Numbered from the stretch's first letter, positions 16,195-25,997 are shown. The stretch is 64,000 nucleotides of DNA from Oryzisolibacter sp. LB2S (GCF_040732315.1 NZ_CP160388.1:2012494-2076493); one strand, 5' to 3'. The notes: generated by a model not told the origin, from the sequence alone. A program made the numbers and translations.

Positions 16195-16215
16195 CTCTGG
16201 GGAGCAAGGCCGACG

Positions 16216-17241
16216 TCAGGCGACGTTCAGCCCACGCGCACGCGCCATGGTGATGGCCGTGTCCTCGATCATGTCCTCCTGGCCGCCGACCATGCCGCGC
16301 CGGCCCAGCTCCAGCAGCAGCTCGCGCGCGGGCACGCCGTACTTCTTCTCGGCGCGCTTGGCAAACAGCAGGAAGCTGCCGTACACCCCGGCGTAGCCCA
16401 GGGTGAGCGCGTCGCGGTCGATGCGAATCGGGAAGTCCATCAGCGGCACCACCAGGTCCTCGGCCACGTCCTGGATCTTCCAGACATCCACGCCGGTTTG
16501 AATGCCCATGCGGTCGAGCACGGCCACCAGCACCTCCATGGGCGTGTTGCCCGCGCCCGCGCCCAGGCCCGCGGCCGCGGCGTCGATGCGGTTGGCGCCG
16601 GCCTCAATCGCCGCCACGCTGTTGGCCACGCCCATGGCCAGGTTGTGGTGGCCATGAAAGCCCAGCTCCGTCTCGGGCTTGAGCGCTGCACGCACGGCGG
16701 CGATGCGCTCCTTGACCTGGTCGGGCAGCAGGTAGCCGGCCGAGTCGGTGACGTAGATGCAGTTGGCGCCGTAGCCTTCCATCAGCTTGGCCTGTTTCAC
16801 CAGGCCCTCGGCGTTGTTCATGTGCGCCATCATGAGGAAGCCGACGGTGTCCATGTTCAGCTTGCGGGCCATGGTGATGTGCTGCTCGGAGACGTCCGCC
16901 TCGGTGCAGTGCGTGGCCACGCGGATGGTGGCGACGCCGAGCTCGTGGGCCATCTTGAGGTGATCCACGGTGCCTATGCCCGGCAGCAGCAGGGCCGAGA
17001 CCTTGGCCTGCTTCATCAGCGGAATCACGGCGCCCAGGTATTCCTCGTCGCTGTGGGCCGGAAAGCCGTAGTTGACCGAGCTGCCGCCCAGGCCGTCGCC
17101 GTGGGTGACCTCGATCAGCGGCATGCCCGCTTGGTCGAGGCCCTGGGCCACGGACTTCATTTGCTCGAGCGTCATGAGGTGGCGCTTGGGGTGCATGCCG
17201 TCGCGCAGCGTCATGTCGTGCAGGGTGATTGTCTTTGTCAT
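16216..17241 (-). CDS. tesG: 4-hydroxy-2-oxoacid aldolase (TesG/HsaF/BphI family)
   Basis: A 341-aa pyruvate aldolase of the DRE-TIM metallolyase family. The N-terminal metal site reads [12 protein letters not shown] and the second site HGHHNL (about residues 198-203). It cleaves 4-hydroxy-2-oxohexanoate (or -valerate) to pyruvate and an aldehyde that is channelled to the acetaldehyde/propanal dehydrogenase encoded 15 nt upstream. This is the last gene of the five-gene minus-strand operon. In steroid degradation the product is propanal rather than acetaldehyde; specificity cannot be read directly. Confidence 0.9.
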   Translation of the reverse strand: MTKTITLHDMTLRDGMHPKRHLMTLEQMKSVAQGLDQAGMPLIEVTHGDGLGGSSVNYGFPAHSDEEYLGAVIPLMKQAKVSALLLPGIGTVDHLKMAHELGVATIRVATHCTEADVSEQHITMARKLNMDTVGFLMMAHMNNAEGLVKQAKLMEGYGANCIYVTDSAGYLLPDQVKERIAAVRAALKPETELGFHGHHNLAMGVANSVAAIEAGANRIDAAAAGLGAGAGNTPMEVLVAVLDRMGIQTGVDVWKIQDVAEDLVVPLMDFPIRIDRDALTLGYAGVYGSFLLFAKRAEKKYGVPARELLLELGRRGMVGGQEDMIEDTAITMARARGLNVA

Positions 17242-17256
17242 GGTGTGTGTCCTTGC

Positions 17257-18165
17257 TCAGGCGGCTTGCAGGGTGAGCTTGCCGGCGAGGATTTCCTCGG
17301 CAAACATCTCGGCGGTGCGGGCGGCGGCGGCCGTCATGATGTCCAGGTTGCCGGCGTACTTGGGCAGGTAGTCGCCCAGGCCTTCGACCTCCAGGTACAC
17401 GCTGACGCGCTGGCCGTCGAACACCGGGCCGTTGACGAGTTTGTAGCCGGGCACGTATTTCTGCACCTCACGCAGCATGGCGTGAATGCTCTCGGTGATG
17501 GCGGCCTGGTCGGGCTCGCCCTCGACCAGGCAGTGCACGGTGTCGCGCATGATGAGCGGGGGCTCGGCCGGGTTGATGATGATGATGGCCTTGCCCTTTT
17601 TGGCGCCGCCCACGCGCTCGATGGCGCCGGCCGTGGTGCGGGTGAATTCGTCGATGTTCTTCCTGGTGCCGGGGCCGGCCGAGCGGCTCGATACCGTGGC
17701 GACGATTTCGGCGTAGGAGACGGCCTGCACGCGCGAGACGGCCGCCACCATAGGGATGGTGGCCTGGCCGCCGCAGGTGACCATGTTGACGTTCATCTCG
17801 CGCCGGCCCACATGTTCGGGCAGGTTCACCGGCGGCACGCAGTAGGGGCCGATGGCCGCGGGCGTGAGGTCGATCATCATCGCGCCCTGTTCGTTGACCT
17901 TGCGCGAGTTCTCGGCGTGCACGTAGGCGCTGGTGGCGTCGAAGACGATTTGCACGCCGTCCGCCTTCATGTGGGGCACGAGGCCGTCCACGCCTTCATG
18001 CGTGGTCTTGATGCCCATCTCGCGCGCGCGCTTCAAGCCATCCGACTCGGGGTCTATGCCCACCATCCATACGGGCTCGAGCACGGGGCTTCTCTGCAGC
18101 TTGGCCAGCAGGTCGGTGCCGATGTTGCCCGGGCCTATCAGGGCGCATTTGATCTTGCGGGTCAT
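17257..18165 (-). CDS. tesF: Acylating acetaldehyde/propanal dehydrogenase (TesF/HsaG/BphJ family)
   Basis: A 302-aa CoA-acylating aldehyde dehydrogenase. The NAD-binding motif is [10 protein letters not shown] (10-19) and the catalytic cysteine lies in MVTCGGQAT (about residue 130). It converts the aldolase product to acetyl- or propionyl-CoA and forms a channelling complex with the aldolase. It sits between the hydratase (16 nt upstream) and the aldolase. Confidence 0.92.
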   Translation of the reverse strand: MTRKIKCALIGPGNIGTDLLAKLQRSPVLEPVWMVGIDPESDGLKRAREMGIKTTHEGVDGLVPHMKADGVQIVFDATSAYVHAENSRKVNEQGAMMIDLTPAAIGPYCVPPVNLPEHVGRREMNVNMVTCGGQATIPMVAAVSRVQAVSYAEIVATVSSRSAGPGTRKNIDEFTRTTAGAIERVGGAKKGKAIIIINPAEPPLIMRDTVHCLVEGEPDQAAITESIHAMLREVQKYVPGYKLVNGPVFDGQRVSVYLEVEGLGDYLPKYAGNLDIMTAAAARTAEMFAEEILAGKLTLQAA

Positions 18166-18181
18166 GAATTTCCTTTCTGTG

Positions 18182-18970
18182 TCATTCGGTGAAGGCGATG
18201 GAGCATTCGCCCAGGCCCTCTATGGCCATGGTGAAGCGGTCACCCGCCTGCGCGGGCACGAGCGGCGCGAGCGAGCCCGACAGGATCAGCTCGCCCGCCT
18301 TGAACGGGATGCCGAAGGCCCCCAGGGTGTTGGCCAGCCAAGCCACGGCCTCGGCCGGATGGCCCTGCACGGCGCTGCCCAGGCCGCTGCCCGCGGGCGC
18401 GCCGTTCTTCCACATCTGCATGGAGGCGGCGGCCAGGTCCAGGCTGCGCGGGTCGGTGTGCTGGCGGCCCACGACGAAGACGCCGCAGGAGGCGTTGTCG
18501 GCCACGGTGTCCTGGATCTTGATCTTCCAGTCGTTGATGCGCGAATCGACGATCTCGAAGCAGGGCGCGACCCAGGCCGTGGCGGCCATGACGTCGTCGC
18601 GCGTCACGCCCGGGCCCTGGAGGTCGCTTTTGAGCATGAAGGCGATCTCGCCCTCGGCGCGCGGCTGGATCAGGCCGGCCGCGGACAGCGACACGCTGGC
18701 GCCATCCTCGTACTGCATGCGGTCGGTGAGGAAGCCAAAGTCCGGCTGGTGCACGCCCAGCATGTCCTGCACGGGCTTGGAGGTCACGCCTATCTTCTTG
18801 CCGATGACGCGCTCGCCGTCCTGCTCGCGCCGCGCCAGAAAGCGCAGCGAGATGCGGTAGGCGTCCTCCACGGTCAGATCATGCTGGTCGCTCAAGGGCG
18901 CCAGCGTGCGGCGTGCGCGCAGTGCCTCGTACAGCGCGTCGCCCAGTTGTTCGGTCAATGTCGTGGTCAT
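18182..18970 (-). CDS. tesE: 2-hydroxypenta/hexa-2,4-dienoate hydratase (TesE/HsaE/MhpD family)
   Basis: A 262-aa 2-keto-4-pentenoate hydratase of the FAH fold. Typical features are [17 protein letters not shown], the metal-ligand region [10 protein letters not shown] and [12 protein letters not shown]. It hydrates the dienoate released by the meta-cleavage hydrolase to 4-hydroxy-2-oxoacid. Only 4 nt separate its start from the TesD stop. Confidence 0.92.
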   Translation of the reverse strand: MTTTLTEQLGDALYEALRARRTLAPLSDQHDLTVEDAYRISLRFLARREQDGERVIGKKIGVTSKPVQDMLGVHQPDFGFLTDRMQYEDGASVSLSAAGLIQPRAEGEIAFMLKSDLQGPGVTRDDVMAATAWVAPCFEIVDSRINDWKIKIQDTVADNASCGVFVVGRQHTDPRSLDLAAASMQMWKNGAPAGSGLGSAVQGHPAEAVAWLANTLGAFGIPFKAGELILSGSLAPLVPAQAGDRFTMAIEGLGECSIAFTE

Positions 18971-18974
18971 GGGC

Positions 18975-19814
18975 TCAGCCGTTCTTCAAGAAGTCGATAC
19001 AGGCGCGGTTGAACATGTCGCGGTGCTCCACCTGCACCCAGTGGCCGCAGCGGTTGAGGAGCACCATGCGCGCCTGGGGGCAGTTCTCCACGAGCTTGTT
19101 CGTGCCGCTCACGGGGTTGAACTGGTCGTTCACGCCCCAGAAGCCGAACACCGGGCATTTGAGCTCGTGCAGGCGAGCCGTCATGTTGGGCACCTTGAGG
19201 ATGGAGCGCGCGGCCTGGGTCTGCGTCGCGGCAATCGGGGCGCGCTCGTTGATGATCTCCTCGGTCAGCAGCGAGGGGTCGTAGAGCTGCATGCTCATCA
19301 CGTCACGCATGGCCTCGGGGCCGGTCTTGCCCGACTGGTAGATCTTGAACATGTTGGCGATGCCGGGCATGGCGAGATACGTCTCCAGGTCTTCCACGCC
19401 GCCCGGGGCCATGAGGATCAGGCGCTTGACCTCGTCGGGATAGGCCAGCGCATAGCCGAGGGCCACGGCGCCACCGAGCGAATTGCCCAGCAGCGTGATG
19501 TTCTTGAGGCCCAGGGCATCGACCAGGCCCTTGACGCCCGCGACGAAGAAATCCAGGTCGTACTGCGCGATGTCGGGCTTGCTCGACAGGCCATAGCCCA
19601 GCAGGTCGGGCACGATGCTGCGGTAGCCCGCCTCGGCGAACACCGGGTAGTTGCCCTTGAAGTTGCTGTAGCCGCTGGCGCCACCGCCCGCACCGTGCAG
19701 GAAGATCACGACCTCGCCCTCGCCCTGGTCGTGGTAGTGGATGGTCTGGGCGCTGCCGGCGACGGGGGCGATCTCGGCAAACTTGCCGACGGGGATGGGG
19801 CTGTTCTGTGTCAT
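18975..19814 (-). CDS. tesD: Meta-cleavage product hydrolase (TesD/HsaD/BphD family)
   Basis: A 279-aa alpha/beta hydrolase with the catalytic triad S112 (GNSLGG), D230 (GVNDQF) and H258 (CGHWVQVE), an oxyanion-loop HGAGGGASGYSNF and lid sequence matching C-C bond hydrolases. In the steroid pathway it hydrolyses 4,9-DSHA to the dienoate and the C/D-ring acid. ATG 19814 has AAGGA at a proper distance. It is the second gene of the operon. The preceding extradiol dioxygenase step has no gene in this window. Confidence 0.9.
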   Translation of the reverse strand: MTQNSPIPVGKFAEIAPVAGSAQTIHYHDQGEGEVVIFLHGAGGGASGYSNFKGNYPVFAEAGYRSIVPDLLGYGLSSKPDIAQYDLDFFVAGVKGLVDALGLKNITLLGNSLGGAVALGYALAYPDEVKRLILMAPGGVEDLETYLAMPGIANMFKIYQSGKTGPEAMRDVMSMQLYDPSLLTEEIINERAPIAATQTQAARSILKVPNMTARLHELKCPVFGFWGVNDQFNPVSGTNKLVENCPQARMVLLNRCGHWVQVEHRDMFNRACIDFLKNG

Positions 19815-19848
19815 GGGAATCCTTGGTCGGGGAAGGGGTTGCAATACA

Positions 19849-20835
19849 TCAGGAGGAAGAGGATGGGGCGGAGGCCGTCCACAGCTTGGGCAGGCCGGGA
19901 TCGGTGGCACGGATGAACTGCTTGAGCAGGTTGCGCAGCAGCGCCGCCTCTGCCTCTCCGAGCTGCTCCAGCACATCGGCCTCCTCGGCCTTGGCAGCGG
20001 CGATTACATGCAGTATCGAATCGCGGCCTGACGCAGTCAGGGTATACGCTGCATGCTCGTCTTTTTGAAGCAAATCGCGGTCGCACAGCTGCTGCAGCAG
20101 TACGGCGCCCACATCGATGCCGGTGTAGGCAATGTGCTCGGCAATGTCGGCACCCGCCATGGCGTCGCGCACGCTCAGGAGCGAGAGCACGAAAAAGTCC
20201 GCATCGGACAGGCCGCGCTCGTTGAGCAGCGCGCGGATGCCGCCCAGGAACTGGTAATGCGCGCGACCCAGCAGATAGCCGAGCAGGTTCTCCGAATACA
20301 GGCTGGCGGCCGTGTCGGCCTGCGCCTCGGTGGAGACGGCCTGCGCCTTGCGCGAGGCCAGCGCATACTGGCCCGTGACGTAGAGCAGCGGCGGGCGCTG
20401 GCTGCGGTCGTACTGCAGCACCTCGCCCACGAAGATGATGTGGTCACCCCCGTCGTACTGGAACATGGTCTTGCACTGAAAGCGCGCGCTGCAGTCGGGC
20501 AGCAGGGGGGCGTCGCTCACACCCTGTTCGAGCTGCTGCTGGCCAAATTTGTCCTCGCCCGCGCGTGCAAACAGGTTGGACAGCGCCTCCTGCTCCTGCG
20601 ACAGGATGTGCACGTTCCAGTGCTGCCCGGTGGTGAAGGCATCCCGGCTGCGCGCGTTCTTGGCCAGGCTCCAGAGCACCAGCGGCGGGTCGATGGAGAC
20701 GGAGTTGAAACTGTTGGCGGTCACGCCCACGGGCGATCCGTCGGCAGCGCGCGTGGTGACGATGGTGACGCCGGTGGCAAACATGCCCAGCGCCTGGCGA
20801 AAGTCCCTGGGGTCGAATTTCTGTGCTGTTTCCAT
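19849..20835 (-). CDS. Flavin reductase with C-terminal winged-helix (MarR-like) domain
   Basis: A 328-aa protein. Residues 1 to about 165 form a flavin-reductase-like domain (RQALGMFATGVTIVTTR and VGVTANSFNSVSIDPPLV). Residues about 180-315 are helical and look like a MarR-type winged-helix unit (DADFFVLSLLSVRDAMAG, YTLTASGRDSILHVI), as in the reductase of Acinetobacter p-hydroxyphenylacetate hydroxylase, where that domain senses the substrate. It should supply reduced flavin to the monooxygenase encoded divergently at 21044. It is the first gene of the tesD-G operon, driven by box 4. Confidence 0.85.
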   Translation of the reverse strand: METAQKFDPRDFRQALGMFATGVTIVTTRAADGSPVGVTANSFNSVSIDPPLVLWSLAKNARSRDAFTTGQHWNVHILSQEQEALSNLFARAGEDKFGQQQLEQGVSDAPLLPDCSARFQCKTMFQYDGGDHIIFVGEVLQYDRSQRPPLLYVTGQYALASRKAQAVSTEAQADTAASLYSENLLGYLLGRAHYQFLGGIRALLNERGLSDADFFVLSLLSVRDAMAGADIAEHIAYTGIDVGAVLLQQLCDRDLLQKDEHAAYTLTASGRDSILHVIAAAKAEEADVLEQLGEAEAALLRNLLKQFIRATDPGLPKLWTASAPSSSS

Positions 20836-20887
20836 ATGCGCTCCTTGACCAATGCCAACGCAGCATGCGCCCTATGGCAAGCGCGCG

Positions 20888-20907
20888 AATCCTCCACTTG
20901 GACTAGC
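20888..20907 (-). promoter_or_regulatory. GGACGATG palindrome box 4 (flavin reductase-tesD-G operon)
   Basis: Minus strand GCTAGTCC-AAGT-GGAGGATT (5/8 and 6/8). Twenty nt on is CATGCT (20867-20862), start near 20855, 20 nt before ATG 20835. Confidence 0.6.
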
Positions 20908-20939
20908 CGCGGCAAACCGGGATTTCCGGGGTGATTTCC

Positions 20940-20959
20940 GTTAGTCCGTACGGACGATG
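20940..20959 (+). promoter_or_regulatory. GGACGATG palindrome box 5 (HsaA-like operon)
   Basis: GTTAGTCC-GTAC-GGACGATG; right half perfect, the central TAGTCCGTACGGACGA being almost symmetric. Twenty nt on is GACGAT (20980-20985), start near 20992. The second GGACGATG at 20979 is this -10 region, not another box. Confidence 0.7.
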
Positions 20960-21043
20960 AACAAAGCCCGCCATGCGCGGACGATGCGGGCACACCATGG
21001 CAATGCTGGGTTGCCGTGGCACCACCCACCTGGAGACATCCGC

Positions 21044-22240
21044 ATGAGCAACGCCCAAGACGACTACCTGACCCATGACGCACTGACCCTGATCGACCGC
21101 GCCCGCGCGCTCGTGCCCATGCTGGCCGAGCGCGCCTACGCCGCCGACCGCGACGGCCGCGTGCTGCCCGAGACCATCAAGGCGATCGCCGACGCCGGGC
21201 TGTACCGCGTGCTGCAGGCCAAGCGCTTCGGCGGCTACGAGCTCGACCCGCGCGTCTTCTACACCATCCAGATGACACTGGCCGAGGGCTGCATGTCCAC
21301 CGCCTGGATGTATGGCGTGCTGGGCGTTCACCCCTGGCAGCTGGCGCTGTTCCCCGAGCAGGCCCAGCAGGACGTCTGGGCCAAGGACACGGGCACGCGC
21401 ATTGCCTCCACCTACATGCCCACGGGCAAGGCCACGCCCGTCGAGGGCGGCTACCGCTTCAGCGGCCGCTGGGGCTTTTCCACGGGCTCCGAGCATTGCG
21501 ACTGGGTCTTCCTGGGCGGCCTGCTGCCCAAGAAGGATGGCTCGGGCCAGCTCGAGCACACCACCTTCCTGGTGCCGAAGTCGGACTACCGCATCGAGCA
21601 AAACTGGGACGTGATCGGCCTGCGCGGCACGGGTAGCCACGACATCGTGGTCGAGGACGTGTTCGTTCCCGAATACCGCACCCAGCGCACCAACGACCAC
21701 AGCGACGCCGGCTGCCCCGGCCGCGAGACCAACCCCGGCTGGCTCTACCGCATTCCGTTCACCCAGGTGTTCCAGCGCGCAGTGTCATCCTCGTGCATAG
21801 GCGCGCTCGACGGCGCGATCGAGAGCTTCCGCCAGCGCTCGCTCGCGCACATCGGCAAGCATGGCATCAAGATGGCCGAGGACGTGAACGCCCAGCAGGC
21901 CGTGACCGAGGCCATGATGGCCAGCGATCAGCTCAAGCTGGTGCTGTTTCGCAACTACGCGCGCATCGTGCACTGCGCCAAGACGGGCGAGAAGATGCCC
22001 GTGGAAGAGCGTCTGCTGCAGCGCGCCCAGGCCGCCAGCGTGCCCAAGGTCACGTTCGACTGCGTCAACGAGCTGCTGCGCGCCTGCGCCGCATCCGGCA
22101 CCTTCAAGACCAACCCGATCGAGCGCGTGCTGCGCGACATCGCCACCGGCCGCGGCCATATCGCCAACAACACCGACGCCTATGTGCGCGCCCATGGCGC
22201 GGTGATGCTGGGCCTGCCCAATTCGGATCCGTATATCTGA
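21044..22240 (+). CDS. Flavin-dependent aromatic monooxygenase, HsaA/TesA2-like
   Basis: A 398-aa protein with the acyl-CoA-dehydrogenase fold used by group-D two-component monooxygenases. Motifs include AKRFGGYELDP, GRWGFSTGSEHCDWVFLG, WDVIGLRGTGSHDIVVEDVFVP and the C-terminal HIANNTDAYVRAHG. It would hydroxylate 3-HSA at C4 using FMNH2 or FADH2 from the divergently encoded reductase. ATG 21044 follows CTGGAGAC. It heads a plus-strand operon running to at least 27669. A substrate other than 3-HSA (for example another phenol) cannot be excluded. Confidence 0.88.
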   Translation: MSNAQDDYLTHDALTLIDRARALVPMLAERAYAADRDGRVLPETIKAIADAGLYRVLQAKRFGGYELDPRVFYTIQMTLAEGCMSTAWMYGVLGVHPWQLALFPEQAQQDVWAKDTGTRIASTYMPTGKATPVEGGYRFSGRWGFSTGSEHCDWVFLGGLLPKKDGSGQLEHTTFLVPKSDYRIEQNWDVIGLRGTGSHDIVVEDVFVPEYRTQRTNDHSDAGCPGRETNPGWLYRIPFTQVFQRAVSSSCIGALDGAIESFRQRSLAHIGKHGIKMAEDVNAQQAVTEAMMASDQLKLVLFRNYARIVHCAKTGEKMPVEERLLQRAQAASVPKVTFDCVNELLRACAASGTFKTNPIERVLRDIATGRGHIANNTDAYVRAHGAVMLGLPNSDPYI

Positions 22241-22259
22241 GCCCGGACACGCCGCTGGC

Positions 22260-22378
22260 AATACCTCCCTCTCCCGCAAGCGGGAGAGGGTCGGGGTGAG
22301 GGTGCTGGACCGGAGCCAAGCCACGTGCAAACGCCCCTCACCCCCGCCCTCTCCCCCGCGGGGAGAGGGAGTTGGGGA
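22260..22378. repeat. Dispersed palindromic repeat (type C), inverted pair
   Basis: Two inverted copies of a CCCTCTCCC-rich element: the hairpin CCCTCTCCCGC/GCGGGAGAGGG at 22268-22290 and a second one with CCCGCGGGGAGAGGG around 22352-22370. They can pair with each other through the TCGGGGTGAGGG segment. They lie in the leader of the KstD-like gene and could attenuate or stabilise the mRNA. Confidence 0.6.
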
Positions 22379-22409
22379 ACCTGCCCCAAGAGAACCAACG
22401 CAAGGAGAC

Positions 22410-24158
22410 ATGGTGGAACAGAACGAATATGACGTCGTCGTGGTCGGCTCGGGCGCCGGTGCGCTGCTGGCCGCGATCCGCGCGACGGACCAGGGGCTGA
22501 AAACCCTGGTGGTGGAAAAAATGCCCCTGGTGGGCGGCACCTCGGCCATCAGCGGTGGCGGCATCTGGATTCCCGACAACCACGACATGCCGAAGGCCGG
22601 CCTGCGCGACAGCGTGCAGGCGGCGTTCAAGTACGTGAAGACCTGCGCGCGCGGCCTGGCGAGCGACGACCGCATCCTGGCCTATGTGGAGACGGCGCGC
22701 CACATGGCGCGCTACCTGGGCGAGATCGGCGTGCCCTACCGCTGCGTGCCCTCCTACGCCGACTACTACCCCACGCTCGAGGGCGCCATGCCCGGCGGGC
22801 GCACCATGGACCCGCTGGACTTCAATGCCGCCCAGCTCGGCGTGAAGGACCTGGAGCTGCTGCGCCCCACCAGCCCGGGCCAGCTGATCCTGGGCCGCAT
22901 GCACATCAACGCCTTCGAGGCGCGCACCATGCTGGCGCGCGAGCGCAAGGCCAAGTTTGTGCTGATGTGGATGATGGCGCGCTACTTCCTCGACTACCCC
23001 TGGCGCAGCAAGACCAAGCGTGACAGGCGCCTGACCGGCGGCCAGGCGCTCGTGGGCGGCCTGTTCACGGCGCTGCGCAAGCGCGGCATCACGCTGTGGC
23101 TGGAGTCCCCCCTGCAGTCGCTGACCGAGAAGGACGGACGCGTGACCGGCGTGGTGGTGCGCCGCAATGGCCAGGACGTCACGGTGACCGCGCGCCGCGC
23201 CGTCGTGCTGGGCGCGGGCGGCTTCGAGCGCAACCAGCAGATGCGCGAGCAATACCTGCCCCAGCCGACCAACCAGGCCTGGGTGGCCACCCCGCCCGAG
23301 GGCAATACCGGCGACGCCATCCGCGCCGGTGCCGCCGTGGGCGGCGCGCTGCACCTCATGGCCCACACCTGGGGCGCGCCCACCATCTTCGTGCCCAACG
23401 AGGAAAAGCACCGCGCCATGTTCGTCGAGCGCTCCATGCCGGGCTGCATGGTGGTGAACGCGCGCGGCGAGCGCTTTCTGAACGAGTCGGGCCCCTACCC
23501 CGAGTTCCAGCAGGCCATGTACGCCAACCACGCCAAGACCGGCGGAGCCGTGCCGGCCTGGATCGTGTTCGACGCCACCTTCCGCGCCAACTACCCCATC
23601 GGCCCCATCATGCCCGGCATGGCCGTGCCCGACAGCAAGCTGCGCAAGAGCTGGCTGAACACCGTGTACTGGAAGGCCGACACCCTCGAAGACCTGGCGC
23701 GGCAGATCGGCGTCGACCCCCAGGGCCTGGTGGCCAGTGCCCAACGCATGACCGAGTTCGCCAAGACCGGCAAGGACCTGGATTTTGGCCGTGGCGACAA
23801 CGTGTTCGACCGCTACTACGGCGACGTCAACGTCAAGCCCAACCCCAACCTCGCGCCCATCGAGAAGGGTCCGTTCTACGCCATGCGGCTCTACCCCGGC
23901 GACATCGGCACCAAGGGCGGCCTGCTCACCGACCGCGACGCGCGCGTGCTCGGCGAGGACGGCCAGCCCATAGCGGGCCTGTACTGCGTGGGCAACAACA
24001 GCGCCTCGGTCATGGGGCCGTCCTACCCCGGCGCGGGCTCGACCCTGGGCCCGTCCATGACCTTTGCCTTCCGCGCCGTCGCCCACATCACGGGCCAGCC
24101 GATTGCGCTGGAGCACACCGAGCTGCTCGAACGCGCTGCGCTCGCGGAGCCGGCATGA
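22410..24158 (+). CDS. kstD: 3-ketosteroid dehydrogenase (KstD-like flavoprotein)
   Basis: A 582-aa FAD enzyme of the fumarate reductase/KstD family. The dinucleotide site is VVVGSGAGALLAA (about 10-22) followed by VEKMPLVGGTSAISGGGIW. The C-terminal active-site segment YPGAGSTLGP corresponds to the KstD region with its proton-donor tyrosine, and the acceptor-binding GLYCVGNNSASVMG precedes it. It introduces a ring-A double bond (delta-1, or delta-4(5alpha) as in TesI; I cannot separate these with certainty). ATG 22410 has AAGGAGA just upstream; earlier in-frame starts lie in repeat DNA. Neighbours (3beta/17beta-HSD, KshB) support a ring A/B role. Confidence 0.85.
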   Translation: MVEQNEYDVVVVGSGAGALLAAIRATDQGLKTLVVEKMPLVGGTSAISGGGIWIPDNHDMPKAGLRDSVQAAFKYVKTCARGLASDDRILAYVETARHMARYLGEIGVPYRCVPSYADYYPTLEGAMPGGRTMDPLDFNAAQLGVKDLELLRPTSPGQLILGRMHINAFEARTMLARERKAKFVLMWMMARYFLDYPWRSKTKRDRRLTGGQALVGGLFTALRKRGITLWLESPLQSLTEKDGRVTGVVVRRNGQDVTVTARRAVVLGAGGFERNQQMREQYLPQPTNQAWVATPPEGNTGDAIRAGAAVGGALHLMAHTWGAPTIFVPNEEKHRAMFVERSMPGCMVVNARGERFLNESGPYPEFQQAMYANHAKTGGAVPAWIVFDATFRANYPIGPIMPGMAVPDSKLRKSWLNTVYWKADTLEDLARQIGVDPQGLVASAQRMTEFAKTGKDLDFGRGDNVFDRYYGDVNVKPNPNLAPIEKGPFYAMRLYPGDIGTKGGLLTDRDARVLGEDGQPIAGLYCVGNNSASVMGPSYPGAGSTLGPSMTFAFRAVAHITGQPIALEHTELLERAALAEPA

Positions 24159-24185
24159 ACACATTCGACCACAAGGACATATCAC

Positions 24186-24944
24186 ATGGGACAAGTTGAG
24201 AACAAGGTCGCCCTGGTCACCGGTGGTGCCAGCGGCGTGGGTCGTGAAGTGGTGCTGCTCATGGTGCGTGAGGGCGCGCGCGTGGTCATCAGCGACGTGA
24301 ACGAGGCCGCGGGCCAGGCGCTGGCCGCGGAGTGCGGCGAGCGCGCCGTCTTCGTGCGCCACGACGTGACGCAGGAGGCCGACTGGCAGGCCGCCGTCGC
24401 GCTCGCCCAGCAGCGCTTTGGCGCGCTCGACATATTGGTGAACAACGCCGGCATCCTGATCCCCGGCAATGTGGAGACGGCGACGCTGGCGCAGTTCCAG
24501 CAGCTCATGCAGGTCAACGCGGCCTCGGTGTTCCTCGGCTGCCACTACGGCGTGGCGGCGATGAAGGAGCGCGGGGGCAGCATCGTCAACATGGCCTCGG
24601 TCTCGTCGTGGCTTCCGGTCGAGAACTACCTCGCCTACAGCGCCTCCAAGGCCGCCGTGGCCTCGATCACGCGTGGCACGGCGCTGTATTGCCGGAACCA
24701 TGGCCTGGCGATCCGCATCAACTCGGTGCACCCGGACGGCATCTACACCCCGATGATGCAGGCCAGCGCCCCGGGCGTGCCTGCCAAGTTCCTGCTGTAC
24801 GACCCCAAGAACAACCCCAAGGGCCGCGCCACCATGCCCGACAAGATCGCGCAGGTCATGGTGTTCCTCGCCAGCGACGCGGCCAGCGCCATCAACGGCG
24901 CCGAGATCCGCGCCGACAGCGCCATCCTCGGCATGGGACTCTGA
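24186..24944 (+). CDS. 3beta/17beta-hydroxysteroid dehydrogenase (SDR)
   Basis: A 252-aa SDR that from memory closely resembles the Comamonas testosteroni 3beta/17beta-HSD over its whole length. It has TGGASGVG (12-19), NNAGILIPG, ASVSSWLP, catalytic S138, Y151 and K155 at the same numbering as that enzyme, HPDGIYTPMMQAS and the C-terminal ILGMGL. It oxidises 3beta- or 17beta-hydroxyls to ketones, the first step of androgen-type degradation. It is 27 nt after kstD and 3 nt before the reductase gene. This is the strongest single indication that the substrate is a steroid. Confidence 0.92.
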   Translation: MGQVENKVALVTGGASGVGREVVLLMVREGARVVISDVNEAAGQALAAECGERAVFVRHDVTQEADWQAAVALAQQRFGALDILVNNAGILIPGNVETATLAQFQQLMQVNAASVFLGCHYGVAAMKERGGSIVNMASVSSWLPVENYLAYSASKAAVASITRGTALYCRNHGLAIRINSVHPDGIYTPMMQASAPGVPAKFLLYDPKNNPKGRATMPDKIAQVMVFLASDAASAINGAEIRADSAILGMGL

Positions 24945-24947
24945 ATC

Positions 24948-25997
24948 ATGACCACCACCCCCTCGCGCTATCACGCCCTCACGGTGCAGGCCGTGGTGGA
25001 GGAAACGCCGGATACCAAATCCCTGGTGTTTGCCGTGCCGCCCGAGCTCGCGCAGGCCTTCCGCTACAGGCCGGGCCAGTTCCTCACGCTGCGCCTGCCC
25101 GTGGGCGGACACTGGCTGCCGCGCTGCTACTCCATGTCCAGCGCGCCGGGGGTGGACGAGGCGCCGCGTGTGACCATCAAGCGCGTGCAGGACGGGCGCG
25201 GTTCCAACTGGGTCTGCGACAACGTGCGCGTGGGCGACAGCATCGAGGTCATGCCCCCTGCGGGCGTGTTCACGCCCAAGGCACTCGACGGCGACTTTCT
25301 GCTGCTCGCCGGTGGCAGCGGCATCACGCCGGTGTTCTCCATCCTGCGCAGCGCGCTGCAGGGCGGCAGCGGACGCATCACGCTGCTCTACGCCAACCGC
25401 GATGAGCGCTCGGTGATTTTCAAGAACGAGCTCAACGCCCTGGCCGCGGCCTACCCCACGCGCCTGACCGTGATCCACTGGCTCGACTCGGTGCAGGGCG
25501 TGCCCTCGGTGGCGCAGCTGGCCGAGCTCGCGCGCCACAGCCGCGGCGCACAGGCCTTCATCTGCGGCCCCGGCCCCTATATGGACGCCGCCGTGGCCGC
25601 GCTGCAGGCCGTGGAGATGCCGCAGGAGCGCATCCACGTGGAGCGCTTTGCCTCCCTGCCCGAGGAGGCCGACGCCGGCGCACCGGCACCTGCCGCCGCG
25701 CCCGTACCCGACGCGGTGGACGAGGCCGAGGTCGAGCTGCGCCTCGATGGCCAGACCTACCACCTGCGCTGCGCCGGCACCGAGACCCTGCTCGACGCCG
25801 CGCTGCGCGCCGGCATCAACGCGCCCTATTCCTGCCAGGCCGGCATGTGTGCCTCATGCATGTGCCAGGTCAAGGAGGGCAGCGTGCACCTGCGCCACAA
25901 CGAGGCCCTGGACAAGAAGGACCTGGCCAAGGCCTGGACCCTGGCCTGCCAGTCCGTGCCCACCAGCAAGAAGCTGCGTATCCAGTTCCCCGAATAA
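24948..25997 (+). CDS. kshB: Rieske oxygenase reductase, KshB-like (FAD plus plant-type 2Fe-2S)
   Basis: A 349-aa electron-transfer protein. An FNR-type FAD site RCYSMSS (59-65) is followed by the NAD site [11 protein letters not shown] (121-131) and CGPGPYM. A linker rich in Ala/Pro joins a C-terminal [2Fe-2S] ferredoxin domain with [11 protein letters not shown] and a fourth cysteine in LACQSVP. This architecture is that of KshB. It should pass electrons to the KshA-like oxygenase at 5604-6704, 18 kb away but under the same type of box. It is 3 nt after the HSD gene. Confidence 0.9.
   Translation: MTTTPSRYHALTVQAVVEETPDTKSLVFAVPPELAQAFRYRPGQFLTLRLPVGGHWLPRCYSMSSAPGVDEAPRVTIKRVQDGRGSNWVCDNVRVGDSIEVMPPAGVFTPKALDGDFLLLAGGSGITPVFSILRSALQGGSGRITLLYANRDERSVIFKNELNALAAAYPTRLTVIHWLDSVQGVPSVAQLAELARHSRGAQAFICGPGPYMDAAVAALQAVEMPQERIHVERFASLPEEADAGAPAPAAAPVPDAVDEAEVELRLDGQTYHLRCAGTETLLDAALRAGINAPYSCQAGMCASCMCQVKEGSVHLRHNEALDKKDLAKAWTLACQSVPTSKKLRIQFPE

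Noticed and set aside
20979..20986. Second GGACGATG upstream of the HsaA-like gene as an extra activator box
   Set aside because: It lacks a left half and coincides with the -10 position predicted from box 5, so it is better explained as promoter sequence.
22338..25763. Minus-strand ORF of 1141 codons opposite kstD, HSD and kshB
   Set aside because: It is a GC-driven shadow frame: no domain, His/Val/Gly-rich translation, and it covers three well recognised plus-strand genes.
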